64,000 bases of DNA, taken from the NCBI GenBank assembly GCA_928212115.1, contig CAKMRJ010003334.1, positions 34,087,027-34,151,026 on the forward strand. Reading direction: 5' to 3'. Below are positions 44,431 through 56,645 of this stretch, piece by piece. Source of the stretch: Lactuca virosa. Its lineage: Eukaryota > Streptophyta > Magnoliopsida > Asterales > Asteraceae. The stretch's first letter is position 1. Every line of letters begins with the position of its first letter. Position numbers and translations under genes: made by a program. The notes beneath the pieces are model-generated. The model was not told the origin of the DNA. It worked only from the letters and a program-made list of their open reading frames with translations, and did not search any database.

Positions 44431-46345
44431 ATGCTCCCCCACTTAAATTAGATTTCGTTCTTGAAATCTGTCTTTATGAATCTCTCTTAAAAGCATCCTC
44501 GAACCCTTTGTGGGTTTTCCAAGCCCACTCCCTTCTGCGCAATCCGACACAACCCAGTATACCAGAAACCCAAACAGACATCTCCTCGTTGGGATGCAAG
44601 TTGAATTAATCCACAACAAGAAGCACACTACTCGAAGAAGAAACGAACGACATCACACTACAACTAATCAACCACATGAGGCACCCACTTTTAATCACAA
44701 CCTGAAGACTTCTATATCATTCATGATTTCTAAGGAGCAAGGCTACTCACCCATCAACTATGCTAACCCAATTCTCACAACATAAACTCATCCAAGGTTT
44801 AACCCGGCCCCGCACCGTCTCACTGAAAACTAGGTACATAATCCTCGATCAACCGTCAATGCCGACAACCTCGCATACAAACTCTAGTGCGAGATATAAA
44901 CTAGGAAAGGCTAAACCAGCCTACACATTCCCTTGGATCTAAAAGCACTTCATCTAAACAAAATAACAACGAGGTTGATCAACCCATTCCAAATTCATAT
45001 ATCATGAATAAGGTCCTCAAATACACACCCGACTTCCTAACAAGTCGTAACTAACCAACTGCTCCCATGAGCTCAACCATAGGTAACACCAAAACTCATG
45101 TGACACTCAAGTTCCCAAAACAACATAGATGCATAATCACCTGTCAAAACACCCAAGAGACTTATAACCACCCGCATTATCGGCCCCATGGTACTCTAAC
45201 CAGTGCACCAATACCCCTATGTCAATCTACACAGTTGTGGGTCATCAGCGACCATGGGACTATCGGCAGTCCTGAGGACTACCAACAGTCCTATTAATAC
45301 TCATAACAACCATCAACTACTAAGAATCAGCTAGTCTAGTATGTACCCCACCATGACATATGTAATACAAGGAGAGAATTCACATGAAACCTCATCATAA
45401 AACAAATACGAGTCTACTAAGAAGAATTACAACAATAACTGTTGATATACAACCATGACTTTTCCAGCAAGTCAACATCTTATCACTGCCTGAATCAACC
45501 TGTCGGTCACTGAGCCCCTATTGACAACACTATTTTTCTCAGTACCTGTCTGTGACATACGTCTAACAGACCAATACAATGGTCTCCACTACATAACTGT
45601 CGGCCCCACATACATCAGTGAAATCCATGATGGCTCACGACGCACCGTGACACCATCCAACCATTGGGATGAAGAGCTCATGGTTCCTCATCGTTCTTGC
45701 CATCTCCCAACCATACACATGAAAACTCATGACCAACATTCAATGGGCCCTAAAGGCATTGCCATCATTTCACTGACCGTTAAACATCCCACTCAGCATT
45801 TTGCCCAAGCATAGGAGTTATACCATTTTGAACACATAACTCTTCCACAATCCACTGCCACCGACGCATCATTAAACCGTGACACCCTCAATCACTAACA
45901 TCGAATCTATAAGAATTATCAAAAATTTTATTTTCAAATGCGGAAAATATTCTCAAAATTTAAAACTTTTTACATCCCAGGTTGAATCGATCAAACACAA
46001 TATAAATTTATCTGTTCATATAAAATAAAGAATACAACAATAACATCCTACTATTTAAATCTTGATCTTGTGCCTGTGTCTTCTCTTCCAGTACAACAGA
46101 TGTTAATACCTGTAACTACAAAACATAGATCTCTTCTACATCAGACACTAGGTCTGGTGAGTTATTCTCTTATCTTTTGTTATTTTCTTTCTCTTAATTC
46201 AATCTCGTCCTCATAGTTACTTCTCCAACTCATCTCATACTCTGTGCATATCTTAACTCTGTATTTAACTTATCTCTTATCTACTATGTCTCTTATACTC
46301 TGTTATATCTCATTCCTGTTAAGTCTCATTCATTCTATATATTTC
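44431..46345 (-). mobile_element. Degraded internal region of element J and unresolved remnants
   Basis: The region starts at the polypurine tract of LTR J and would be the 3' internal part of that element, but no gag or pol domain could be read in any frame. From about 45880 (CCGTGACACCCTCAATC) the composition changes, perhaps at another LTR remnant. CT-rich sequence of 46080-46345 borders LTR E. Confidence 0.4.
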
Positions 46346-46624
46346 TGTAACATCTAAAAAATCACAATAATTTTAAACTTTTTAAAACAACCCATAATCA
46401 TAAAATGTTTACAAAATCATTGTTTCCAAAGTGTTTAACAATATCAAAGTATCCCAAAATTATAAGGCCATAAAGCAGGAGGATGTGTACGGTCACGCCT
46501 TCGCCTTCCCAGGATCATCAGAAGTACCTGAAACAATAAACTAAAATCGTAAGTCAACCCTTAGTGAGTTTCCCCCAAAGTACGACCACATAAACACAAC
46601 AAACAACAGCATGCATAAATGAGC

Positions 46625-46790
46625 CATCAGCTTGACTGGACCGCCTCGCAAGGACTACAGCCTATCTGGACCGCTCTCGAGCCTTCGGCATGACTGGACC
46701 ACCTCGTAGGACCTACAGCCTATACGGACCGCTAATCGGGTCTTCGGCCTGACCGGACCGCCTCGCAGGGCCTACAGTCTATCTAGTCTG
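46625..46790 (-). repeat. Minisatellite of CTGGACCGCCTCG units in LTR E
   Basis: Units of about 30-60 bp alternate TGACTGGACCGCCTCGCA, CTACAGCCTAT and GGACCGCTCTCGAGCCTTCGGC. The same units appear in solo LTR I (48640-48840), so E and I are related LTR families. Confidence 0.8.
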
Positions 46791-47095
46791 CCCTGGTATC
46801 TTGGCCTTCAGCACAAAGTAGGACCGGCTCTACCCAATCAACCATAACTTGTCGACATACACAAAACAGATAAAGATGTAATCAAGCATCATACTAACAG
46901 GCAGATTACAGATCACTACCGCATGCTAACATCCTATATACCAGGATACCGATCTAACAGATCTCTACAACATAATAACATACTCGCATATAATAGGATA
47001 TCCAATCCAATGGGTTGACCTTGTTGCCTTCGACCCGTAAGTACAGTAAGGAAGACTCACCTGTAACATCCCGACTCCCAGGTATAAAATTTAAA

Positions 47096-47147
<52 letters not shown>

Positions 47148-47157
47148 TTAGACCTAA

Positions 47158-47308
47158 TCGACGAGTTGGCTGCCCCAACTCGTCGTGTAGAGACGGATCA
47201 TGCCGCGTGGTTTATGGAACCTACTCCACGAGTTAGAGGACCCCAACTCGACGAGTAGAGGTTGTGCATGAAAACCCTAATTTTTAGGGTTTGCACCATA
47301 TTTAAAGG
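47158..47308 (+). promoter_or_regulatory. Promoter block of LTR I with ACTCGACGAGT motifs
   Basis: TCGACGAGTT (47158-47167), AACTCGTCGTGT (from 47179), CTCCACGAGTT (from 47224) and AACTCGACGAGT (from 47245) precede an inverted telo-box pair, AAACCCTAATTTTTAGGGTT (from 47272), and ATATTTAAAGG (47298-47308). Confidence 0.7.
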
Positions 47309-47868
47309 ACCTTAAGTCCTCCTTCCAGCCTCCTTACCACCTTTTGACGTCCAGAAGCAAACCCTAATCGATCTAACCCCTATTTTGAGTGTGTGTTAGG
47401 CTAAAAGTGTGTTTTTGGTGCATTTGTTAAAGAAAATTGAAGGTTGAGAAGCTTGGAACGAGAAGGAGCTTGTAGATCCAGCATCTACATCGTTTTGGCT
47501 TTCATTTGAAGGTAAAACGTCATTACCTTGACTTCTCATTGCTTAGATATTCCCTTGTGAAAGAAAATAGTCATTTCTAGTGCAAAATGGAGTCACTTTC
47601 GGATTTGAGCTTGTCACAAGAGCATGGTTTCAGATCTGGAATCCTCTAGGCCCTTATGGACATAAAGCCTCAAGCTTTATGAAGCTTTGGCCATCCTCCA
47701 TGTCCAAAACCTCCTTCTAAGGCTAGTTTTAGTGTTTTACTTCCTTGAGGCCTTGCATGCACGTAAATTTAGCAACTTTACGTGGTATCTCAGTTTCATG
47801 AAGCTAGATATGTAGTTTGGGGCCTTGAAATCGATTGGAAAGAGCCGAAAACATTAAGACATGAAGAA

Positions 47869-48240
47869 CTCGACGAGTTGCATAGTCAACTCGACGAGTT
47901 GGATGAGGGTTTTCCGCTTTCTGAATTCTGCATGAACTCGGCGAGTTAGTGATATAACTCGACCAGTTGATTAGGGTTTACCCGTCTTTTGGACACTGCA
48001 TGAACTCGACGACTTGCATAGTCAACTCGACGAGTTGGATGAGGGTTTCCCGCTTTCTGGATTCTGCATGAACTCAGCAAGTTAGTGATATAACTCGACG
48101 AGTTGATTAGGGCTTACCCGTCTTTTGGACACTGTATGAACTCGACGAGTTATTTGGAAACTCGGTGAGTTGACTCGAGTTTTCGGTCTCTGAGTTCTGA
48201 AGGAACTCGACGATTTGCTAGATGCACTCGACGAGTTGGG
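47869..48240 (+). repeat. Downstream ACTCGACGAGT cluster with 136-bp tandem duplication
   Basis: A dozen or so ACTCGACGAGT-like near-palindromes occur, many changed at one or two positions. A unit of 136 bp (with CATAGTCAACTCGACGAG at 47881 and again at 48017) is present twice, then a partial third. The repeat holds GGGTTTTCCGCTTTCTG and CCCGTCTTTTGGACACTG between motifs. Confidence 0.85.
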
Positions 48241-48639
48241 TCAAGTTTGACCAAGTTTGACTTCAAGGGTATTTTGGTAATTTGGGTTTTATAGAATTAG
48301 TCATATGATAATTGTAGGTGTTTGAGTTTGGAGCTGTATTTGGGGAGTTTGACATTATCATCCAGAGCTACTTGTGAGGTGAGTTCTTCTCACTATATCA
48401 ACAGAGTCTAAGGCACCAAGGTCGACCCTTTATGGTTTGTATCCTGGTTATAGGATTATGCTATGGTAGTGATCTGTTAGAGGATGATGTTATGTTAGTG
48501 ATCTGTTAGATCGGTATCCTGGTATATAGAATGATGTGATGAATAGTGATCTGTTAGATCTGTATGACTATCTCTACATGCTAGCTAGCGTATGATATTT
48601 ATGTGTTGATTGTTTGATTAGGGGTTGGGTTGAAGCGGT

Positions 48640-48845
48640 CCTGCTTTGTGCATTATGCCAACATACCCAAGGCGGTCCGGATAGACTGCATACCCGATAA
48701 GAGCGCACTAGTCAGGCCGTAGGCCCGGCGAGCGGTCCGGATAGGCTGAAGGCCCTGCGAGGCGGTCCAGACGTGTCGATGGCTCGAAGAGCGGTCCAGA
48801 TAGGCTGATGGTACTACGAGGTGGTCCAGTCAGGCTGCTGGCTCA
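48640..48845 (+). repeat. GCGGTCCGGATAG minisatellite in LTR I
   Basis: Five or six imperfect units of about 30-45 bp contain GGCGGTCCGGATAGGCTG or variants and GGCCCGGCGAG-like links. It lies directly before the conserved block. Confidence 0.8.
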
Positions 48846-50025
48846 TTATGCATGTTGTTTGTATGATATTGTTATGGTTTGTATGGCGTTGGTATTTTGG
48901 GGGGAACTCACTAAGCTGTGGGCTTACAGTTGTTGATTTTGTTTCAGGTACCTCAGATGATCGTGGGAAGGCGAAAGCGTGATCGTGCACCTCCTCATAT
49001 TTTTATGATTTGATTTCTGGGATACTCTGATATGAAACTATTTTGGAAACAATTTGTAATAAATATTGGTTTTTGAATGTTTTAAAAAGTTTTAAATTGG
49101 CATGATTTTTATGGATGTTACATCACCTCTCAATTTGAACAATAGCTCATGAGGTCCTGACTATGAATCTCAACTCTATCCGTCACCTATCCAATCAAGT
49201 GACCAATTCTCAAACACAATCCAAAATACCCAAAATACCCCTAAGTCAAACTTGGTCAATCTTAGTCAAAGTTAAAGTCAAAGTCAACACCTAGCCGAGT
49301 CAACCCAGCCGAGCCAACCCGACCGAGCTGACTCAGCCGAGTATGGTAGGCGTACTCTTCTGTACGTCGAGCGTACTCAGTGTTGGACCAACTTATGGGG
49401 CGCTGACCGTGTACGCGCAACTTACCACTTGGTACGCTAAGCATACGCACCATGTTCAGCCCTTTTTCCATTAAGAGCTTAATACTCCAAATCTTCACGT
49501 CCAAAGTTAGATCCAAGGCTAAAATACCATTATGAGTCATAAATTTTCCAACTTTATGACTTTGCATGGCCATTAAGTGCTGAAAACACAAACCCTTAAC
49601 ATCTTAATGCATTAAGACCCTCTATAGCATGCATGGAATGAAACTAACCCTCAAAACCACATTTTTATGACTCAAGACCCCTCCTAAGGTCTGAAAGGAC
49701 GACTTATTGGGTCAAGAACATGCCATGCTTAAGAATCACCATTTTTGGGACAAACAATGTCTTAAAGGAGGAAATGCCTAGATCTACAAGATGAAGTGAT
49801 CAAGATGAGAACTTTATACCTCCTGGAGGTTGCTATCATGAAAGAAATCTCAGATCCAAGGTGCTTCCAAGCTCCAAGCTCTTCTCACCACCTTCTTATT
49901 CTTCAAGAACACCTCTAAAGACTTCAAAAGGGCTCAAAATGGAACTCTTCTTACTTAGGGTTGCTTGGGATCGTTTATCACAGTGGGAGGCTGAAGGGAA
50001 GTGAGGAAATGAAGAGTTAAGGATG

Positions 50026-50108
50026 CTTTTATATGAACCAAACCCTAAAATTTAGGGTTTTCATCTTCCTCATGTATGCCCTGCGTACGAGGTGTACGCC
50101 CAGCGTAC
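50026..50108 (-). promoter_or_regulatory. Promoter block of LTR E with GTACGCCCAGCGTAC
   Basis: On the minus strand GTACGCTGGGCGTAC (50108-50094), with a diverged copy beside it and TATGCTAAGCGTATG upstream, precedes an inverted telo-box pair (50060-50040) and TCATATAAAAG (50036-50026). Confidence 0.65.
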
Positions 50109-50277
50109 ACAACATACGCTTAGCATACTAAAATTGGTCAAAATTACCATATTGCCACAATGGGCCAATTTGCAATCCTTTTCAATCCCAAGGGTTAAAA
50201 TACAATAATATTCAAACATAAGGGTTGAAACTGAAATTACCTTGACATTGGGATGTTACTATTTTCCCCCACTTGAA

Positions 50278-53200
50278 CTAGACTTCGTCCTTGAAGTCGG
50301 CCATCACGAATAACTCTGGATAATACTCATGCATCTCAGCCTGTGGCTCCCAGGTCCACTCGGAGCCTCTCCGTTGTTGCCACTGAACCTTTACCAAAGG
50401 TATTTCCTTATTGTGCATGAACTTTATCGTTCTCTCCAATATAGCCACCAGCCTCTCAATATAATTCAGGCGCTCATCGACCTGAATATCATCCAAAGGT
50501 ACCACTGCCTCACCGTCTAACATATACTTCCGCAACTGAGAGACATGGAAAGCGTTGTGGTTATGACTGAGCTCACTCGGCAAATCCAACCGGTAGGCCA
50601 CCCTGCCTGCCCTGGCGATCACATGAAAAGGTCCAATATACCGGGGACCCAGTTTCCCCCTCTTCCTGAAGCATATCACACCCTTCCAGGGTGAGACCTT
50701 CAGTAATACCATATCGCCGACCTGAAAATCCAACTCTGATCGGCGTCGATCGACATAACTCTTCTGCCAACTATGAGTTGTCTGCAGTCTCTGCCTGATA
50801 TGTTGAATAAGCTCCGTTGTCTTAATGACTACTTCGGTCCTTCAAATGACCCTGTGACCAACATCTCCCCAACATATCGGGGTACGACATCTCCGACCAT
50901 ACAAGATCTCAAAAGGTGGGGCACCAATGCTGGAGTGATAGTTGTTGTTGTAGGAAAACTATGCAAGAGGTAGGTAGGAATCCTAACTCCCACTGAAATG
51001 TATGACACAAGCTCGTAACATATCCTCAAGAGTCTGGATAGTCCGCTCACTCTGACCGTCGGTCTGCGGGTGATAAGCAGTGCTGAAATGTAACCCCGTG
51101 CCCAGTTCCTCGTGGAACTTTTGCAAAAATAAAGAAGTGAGCCGAACATCTCGGTCTGAAACAATGGAGACCGGAACCCGATGACAAGCAACAATCTCTC
51201 GGACATACACATCTGCCAAATTTTTGGCCGAAGAGCTCTCCCGAATGGCCAAAAATGGGACACTCTTGGTTAATCGATCCACGATGACCCATATAGCATC
51301 AAAACCCTTGGCAATCTTCGGCAACTTGGTGATAAAATCCATGTTGATCTGTTTCCACTTCCACATGGGAACCTCCAAATGCTGCAGCTTGCCATATGGC
51401 CTCTGATGCTCGACTTTGACCATCCTATAGGTCAAGCACCTCTCAACATACCAGACTATCTGCCTCTTTATACACGGCCACCAGTAACTCAATCTCAAAT
51501 CTTGATACATCTTGGTGGCTCCGAGGTGTATAGAAAAGTGAGACTTATGAGCCTCCTCCAATACTATCTTCCTGATCTCACCAGAAACTGGAACCCAAAC
51601 CCGACCGCACCGGGTCAACAACCCCCGACTATCGGTGACAAACCTATCGATCTCACCCCTGATCCTTTCCTGTTTCTAGTTCTCCTTCCTAAATCCCTCT
51701 TCCTGTGCCTCTCTGATCAAACCCAAAAAGTGGAGAATCAACGGATATCCTCATACATATCTCTCCAGCTGAAGATCTAGCTGACTTGGGCCTCAAGGCA
51801 TCCGCTACCATATTCGCTTTACCTGGATGGTAAAGGATCTCGTAGTCATAATCCTTGACCATGTCTAGCCACCTGCGTTGCCTCATGTTCAGGTTCGGTT
51901 GGTCCATAAGATATTGTAAACTCTTGTGATCCGTGTAAACAGTACATCGGACCCTATAAAGATAATGTCTCCAGATCTTGAGGGAAAACACCACTGCCCC
52001 CAACTCCAGGTCATGAGTAGGATATCAAGACTCATGCGGCTTCAGCTGCCGAGAAGCATATGCAATCACTTGCCCTTTCTGCATCAGAACCGCCTCGAAA
52101 CCAATGATGGATGCATCACAAAATACTACGAAGTCCTCGACACCCTCTGGAAGGGTCAACACCGGGGCCTTACATAACCTCTGTCGCAGCGTCTCAAAAG
52201 CAACATGCTGCTCAGGGCCCCACCGTAAATCCACTCCCTTCCTCGTCAGACGAGTGAAGGGTACTGCGATCTTGGATAAATCCTGAATAAATCTCCGATA
52301 ATATCCCACCAAACCTAAGAAACTCCTGGTCTCTGAGGGAGATTTCGGAAACTCCCACAGCATCACAGCCTTGATCTTGGCCGGATCGACCAAAATTCCA
52401 TCCTGGTTGACGAAATGCCCCTAGTCCTGGACCTCTCGTAACCACAAATCCCACTTCGAGAACTTGGCATATAGCCGTTCCCACCTCAATCCCCCCAAAA
52501 GCTCTCAAAGGTGCTCCTCGTGTTGCTCTCTGGTCTTGGAATACAACAAGATATCATCAATAAACACAATAACAGATCGGTCGAGCATCAGCCTGCATAC
52601 CCGATTGATTAATTCCATAAACACTGCAGGTGCATTGGTGAGCCCAAATGGCATCACCACGAACCCATAATGCCCATAACGAGTCTGGAACGCGTTCTTC
52701 TCCACTTCCTCCTCTCTCACTCTTACCTGATGATATCCGGACCTGAGATTGATCTTGGAGAACCAAGATGCACCCTGAAACTGATCAAAGAGGTCATGAA
52801 TCCATGCAAGGGGATAACGGTTTTTCACCGTTAACTTGTTCAACTCCCGGTAATCAATGCACATCCGGTGCGAACCATCTTTCTTATTGACAAACAGTAT
52901 CAACGCTCCCCATGGTGAACTGCTCGGTCTGATGAACTGCTTGCCTAACAACTCTTGGAGATGAGAGGACAACTCCTGCATCTCGGGTGGTGCCAAGCGG
53001 TACGGCGCCTTCGCGATCGGAGCCGCACCTGTCACTAGGTCTATCGTGAACTCAACCTGCCTCTCGGGAGGTACATCGAGTAACTTCTCCGGAAACACAT
53101 CAGCAAACTCCCTGACAACTGGAACCTCTGAAACCGAAGTCTGCTCCCCAACCCGAGTATCAACCACATAAGCAAGGTAAATGGCACACCCATTCTGAAT

Positions 53201-53593
53201 ATACTGCCGAGCCCTGGCCGCCGAACAAAACCCTGAACCAACCCTGGTACCCTCTCCATAGATAACCAGTTCTCCCCCACTTGGGGTTCGAACTACCACT
53301 CGCTGACCCTCACAATCGATCATAGCACCAAACCTGCTCAACCAGTCCATCCCTACTATCATGCATACATCCCTCATGGGGATAGGGATCAAATCAATAT
53401 GATAAGGCACCCCGAAGATCTCCAACACACAACCTTGATATACTATGGATGCAGAAACCCCGTGCTCGTTGGAGATAGAAACACGCAACGGACACTCCAA
53501 CTCGCTAAGGGGCATACCAAAACCCTTACAAAAAGATCGAGACACAAAGGACTGGCTCGCGCCCGAGTCAAATAACACAAGAGCAGGAAAAGA
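50278..53593 (-). pseudogene. Gypsy E protease, reverse transcriptase, RNase H, integrase (broken)
   Basis: From right to left the reading shows protease with an intact DSGA (VLFDSGASQSFVS), reverse transcriptase with intact FIDD (VFIDDILLYSKT), RNase H (VVFCDAS, TDHKSLQYL) and integrase. The integrase has HKSHFSIHLGATKM but CLTY for its second Cys pair, and keeps DRDVRLTS and TAYHPQTDGQSERTIQ. The C-terminal part runs to EWTWEPQAEMHEYYPELF and ends MADFKDEV. Breaks are a stop after HEEHL near 52505, another near 52430, a TGA for an expected Arg near 52022-52024, shifts at 51689-51621 and 50983, and degraded sequence between 50973 and 50735. The protease start is cut at 53593 by Athila-like LTR G; gag is not in the window. 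The C-terminus resembles that of gypsy A, so both are Tekay-like. Confidence 0.93.
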
Positions 53594-54657
53594 TGTTGAG
53601 CGTAAAGTATATCAGTTTTAATCCTAACAAACACAAATAAAAACAAACACACGTAGGCAGTGTACCTATCGATAGCAGTTTAGTTTAAGCAAGTAGGGTA
53701 TCGAACTTAGGGAACGGTAAACAACTAAAATTAATACTAATATTATCTAAATAAAGCAATTAATTAAAATGGGGGGTTTTCTCTAGTTTTAAAAGACTAG
53801 AAACTTAAGTAATTTCCTAAACACTTTAGCAAAAAGGCAATTAACAACTAAAAGAGGAACAAAAGACAACTAGATTCAATCAAATTAAAGAGACTTCCGT
53901 TTAGATTCGATTCACTTATTCCTATGGTTCATTTCGTGGCGAGTGCAATGGATTAATATGTCATTGGTTACCGAGTTATAATGTGATTAGGTTCATGTTC
54001 ACTATTACTAATCCTTTAGCAAACAAGTTAATTCAAACAATGGCCAGTTGATTAAACTAACAGGTTTCCTAGTGTTCAGTTCGAATCAAATAAGACTTGT
54101 AACATTAGTTAATCAAATTGGTTGGTTTAATTAACTCATATGAGGTTGGTCATCACATATGCTCACACATTAACTTACTTATTTTCTAGTTAACCCTAGG
54201 TTCATGTTCACTAATACTAGGCATACAATCTTGTTTTCACAAAACTATAAGATTCAAGTAATCAAGAAGATGTTCATGCAGCTCAATTACTTAGTTATTA
54301 ACAGAAAAATAATTATCATTAACATGAAAGGATCTTTTAACAAAATTAACAAGATAAATAACCAAATTTATATAATCCAATCCACTCAATCAAACCATAT
54401 TCATAAGATCATCTAGTCTAAACAGAAGTATGAAGTTTTTAGCTCATAACTACAGCAAATAAATCACTAAAATCGAAATCTAATGGTTCAAACATGATTC
54501 ACACAAAATATTAAGAGAAAAGTAATGTTGTTTGCCTTTGATCTCTTTAAAATTACCTTCTTGTTGAATTCTGGTTCCCAAAGCCTCTTGGTAATGTCTC
54601 TGGTCTCCAAAAGTCGCCAAAAGCCTACAGCATAAGTTAGGGTTTCGGGAGAAAATG

Positions 54658-54812
54658 ATCTATATATAGATTCTAAAAATCAACTCCAACTCGTCGAGTT
54701 TTATGACCCAACTCGACGAGTTTTTCTTTAAACACGCGTGTCCGGCAAGTCACGAATTCTTCAGGAAATTTCTTGGGAACTCGTCGAGTTGAGATAAACT
54801 TGACGAGTTTTT
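54658..54812 (-). promoter_or_regulatory. ACTCGTCGAGT motifs and TATA-like site in LTR G
   Basis: ACTCGTCGAGT is at 54689-54699, ACTCGACGAGT at 54711-54721, and two more copies at about 54779-54812. On the minus strand they lie upstream of TCTATATATAG (about 54672-54659). Confidence 0.65.
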
Positions 54813-55199
54813 CTTCATTCTTGCATTCTTTCTTCAATCTCCAAGCATGTCTTTAAGGATGAAAATGAAATTTTAAACTAATTAAGCACCTTTTGTTCAT
54901 AAATTGAGACAAAATGTAACACTCTAAATTTTCAAACAAAATTTTCATTTTTAAAACCACATAAAACCCAATATCATATTTCTCAAAAACCCAATGTATA
55001 AACTATCCAAAACACAAGATCACAAAGTGTTTGATAATATCCCACAATCCTCAAAAACATAATCTCTAACAAGTGTGTACAATCAAGTCGGCGCCTTCCC
55101 GCGATCCTGAGAGGTACCTGAAACACATATCACACAACACTGTAAGCACGAAGCTTAGTGAGTTTCCCAAAATACCATGCACAAATAATTAGCCTCTCA

Positions 55200-55460
55200 T
55201 GGATAAATCTCAATAAGGACCCTCCGGTGTCACAGCTTGGGTCGGACCCTCCAGTCCGATATCTCAGTGAAGACCCTCCGGTCTCACAACTTGGTTTGGA
55301 CCCTCCGGTCCTAACTCAATAAAGCACATAAATAATATACAACATAAATCACAAAGACAAAATGCATGATATCACATAACTCAGATAAGCACATTAGACC
55401 TTCCGGTCAATAACTCAAATAAGACCCTCCGGTCAATAACTCATATAAGACCCTTTCGTC
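55200..55460 (-). repeat. GACCCTCCGGTC minisatellite in LTR F
   Basis: Units of about 25-40 bp share GGACCCTCCGGTC followed by CACAACTTGG or AATAACTCA. The array lies next to the conserved GAGTTTCCC block. Confidence 0.8.
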
Positions 55461-55748
55461 ACACAATATTACCACTCAGGTAAGTAAGGTGAGAAGACTC
55501 ACCTCGTATGTAAGCAAGTAGGTCTCGTACTCAATGATCGTTCTAGACTCCGCCTACATATCATAATCATCTCTAATTAACACTTTTAACAACCACACTA
55601 AAGATGTTAAGCTAATCCCTTTACTACTCTTGGAAAGGGTGAAAAGACCATTTACCCCCCCCCCCTCCCCCATGGCCTCCATATCCATAACTTGACCAAA
55701 CCCTAAAAGTCAATGGAAGTCAACACTCGAGTCCACAGTCCATGTTGA

Positions 55749-55925
55749 CCCAACTCGTCGAGTGCATCTATGCGACTCGTCGAGTTCCTCCTGTTCTCAG
55801 AAAACCGGGAAAACTCCAACTCAACTCACCGAGTTGTCTCATCAACTCGTCGAGTTTGCACGCGTCCAGACTATATGGGAAAACCCTAACCGACTCGTCG
55901 AGTTGGCTCATCCACTCATCGAGTC
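55749..55925 (-). repeat. Downstream ACTCGTCGAGT cluster in LTR F
   Basis: Copies include AACTCGTCGAGTG, GACTCGTCGAGTTC, CTCACCGAGTTG, AACTCGTCGAGTTT, GACTCGTCGAGTTGG and ACTCATCGAGTC, spaced about 20-45 bp apart. Confidence 0.88.
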
Positions 55926-56491
55926 CCTTTTGTCAATTTCTCATTCAGACGATTTTAAGCAGAACTAAAGCCCCAAACTCTAGATCAGCCTCCCAAGGCT
56001 GAAATACCACGTAAAGCTGCAAGCTTTACGTCCATGCATGGCACTTAAGGCTCAAAATTCCAAAACAAATCTCTAAAGAGGGTTTAATGTATGGAACTTG
56101 ACCAATAGCTTGATAAAGCTTGAATCTTTAGGCCCAAGGGACCTCATACTGTCTAAATCTGAATTTTCAACTTCATGTCATGCTTAAATGACTCAAAGGC
56201 TAAAAAGGAAGATGGAAATGGCCACAAACTTCCTAAAGAAGAGATCTAACCAAACAATGATCAAGGTGATAGATTTTTACCTCCAAATAGCAGCTAGCAC
56301 TGAAAGAACACTGGATCCAAGGGCTTCTTCTCGTTCCAAGCCTTATGCTCTTTTATCTCCTTCCAAGAATGCACCAAATCACACACTTTTAGCCTCTCTC
56401 TCTCTCTCTCACACACAGATGATACCAGCTCGTTTAGGGTTTCTCTCAGGGTGCTCAAGTGATAAGGGAGGTGGAATGAAGGGCTTAAGGT

Positions 56492-56645
56492 CCTTTAAAT
56501 AGGGCACAAACCCTGAAAATTAGGGTTTTCACACTCAACACCTACTCGTCGAGTTGGGGTCCACCGACTCGTCGAGTAGACTCTAAAATCACGCGACATC
56601 TCCATCTCTACTTGGCGAGTTGGGGCCTCTAACTCGTCGAGTTGC
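56492..56645 (-). promoter_or_regulatory. Promoter block of LTR F with ACTCGTCGAGT motifs
   Basis: ACTCGTCGAGT is at 56544-56554 and 56567-56577, with CTTGGCGAGT and ACTCGTCGAG following. On the minus strand these precede AAACCCTAATTTTCAGGGTT and CCTATTTAAAGG (56503-56492). Confidence 0.7.

Larger units (their letters stand above)
47062..49122 (+). mobile_element. Solo LTR I of a Ty3/gypsy element, with target duplication
   Basis: It starts TGTAACATCCC and ends GGATGTTACA, with a perfect TCACC duplication at 47057-47061 and 49123-49127. It has (TA)n near its start (47099-47144), ACTCGTCGAGT motifs at the promoter and in a large cluster at 47869-48240, a minisatellite at 48640-48840, and GGGGAACTCACTAAGC at 48899-48914. 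It lies inside LTR E in the opposite orientation. Confidence 0.9.
46346..50260 (-). mobile_element. 3' LTR of gypsy E, interrupted by solo LTR I
   Basis: On the minus strand it starts at 50260 (AGTAACATCCC, expected TGTAAC), after a polypurine tract CAAGTGGGGGAAAAT, and ends at 46346 as AGATGTTACA. Without solo LTR I and one copy of its duplication it is about 1.85 kb. It carries a promoter block with GTACGCCCAGCGTAC, a second motif cluster at about 49340-49450, a minisatellite at 46625-46790 and the conserved GAGTTTCCCCC block at 46565. Confidence 0.85.

Noticed and set aside
47869..48240. Regularly spaced ACTCGACGAGT repeats as a CRISPR-like array
   Set aside because: The repeats are too short (about 11 bp), imperfect and irregularly spaced, and lie inside a plant LTR.
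55658..55675. C-rich run as a quadruplex-type regulatory site
   Set aside because: It is one homopolymer-like run without the four separated G or C tracts needed, and it may be a sequencing artefact.
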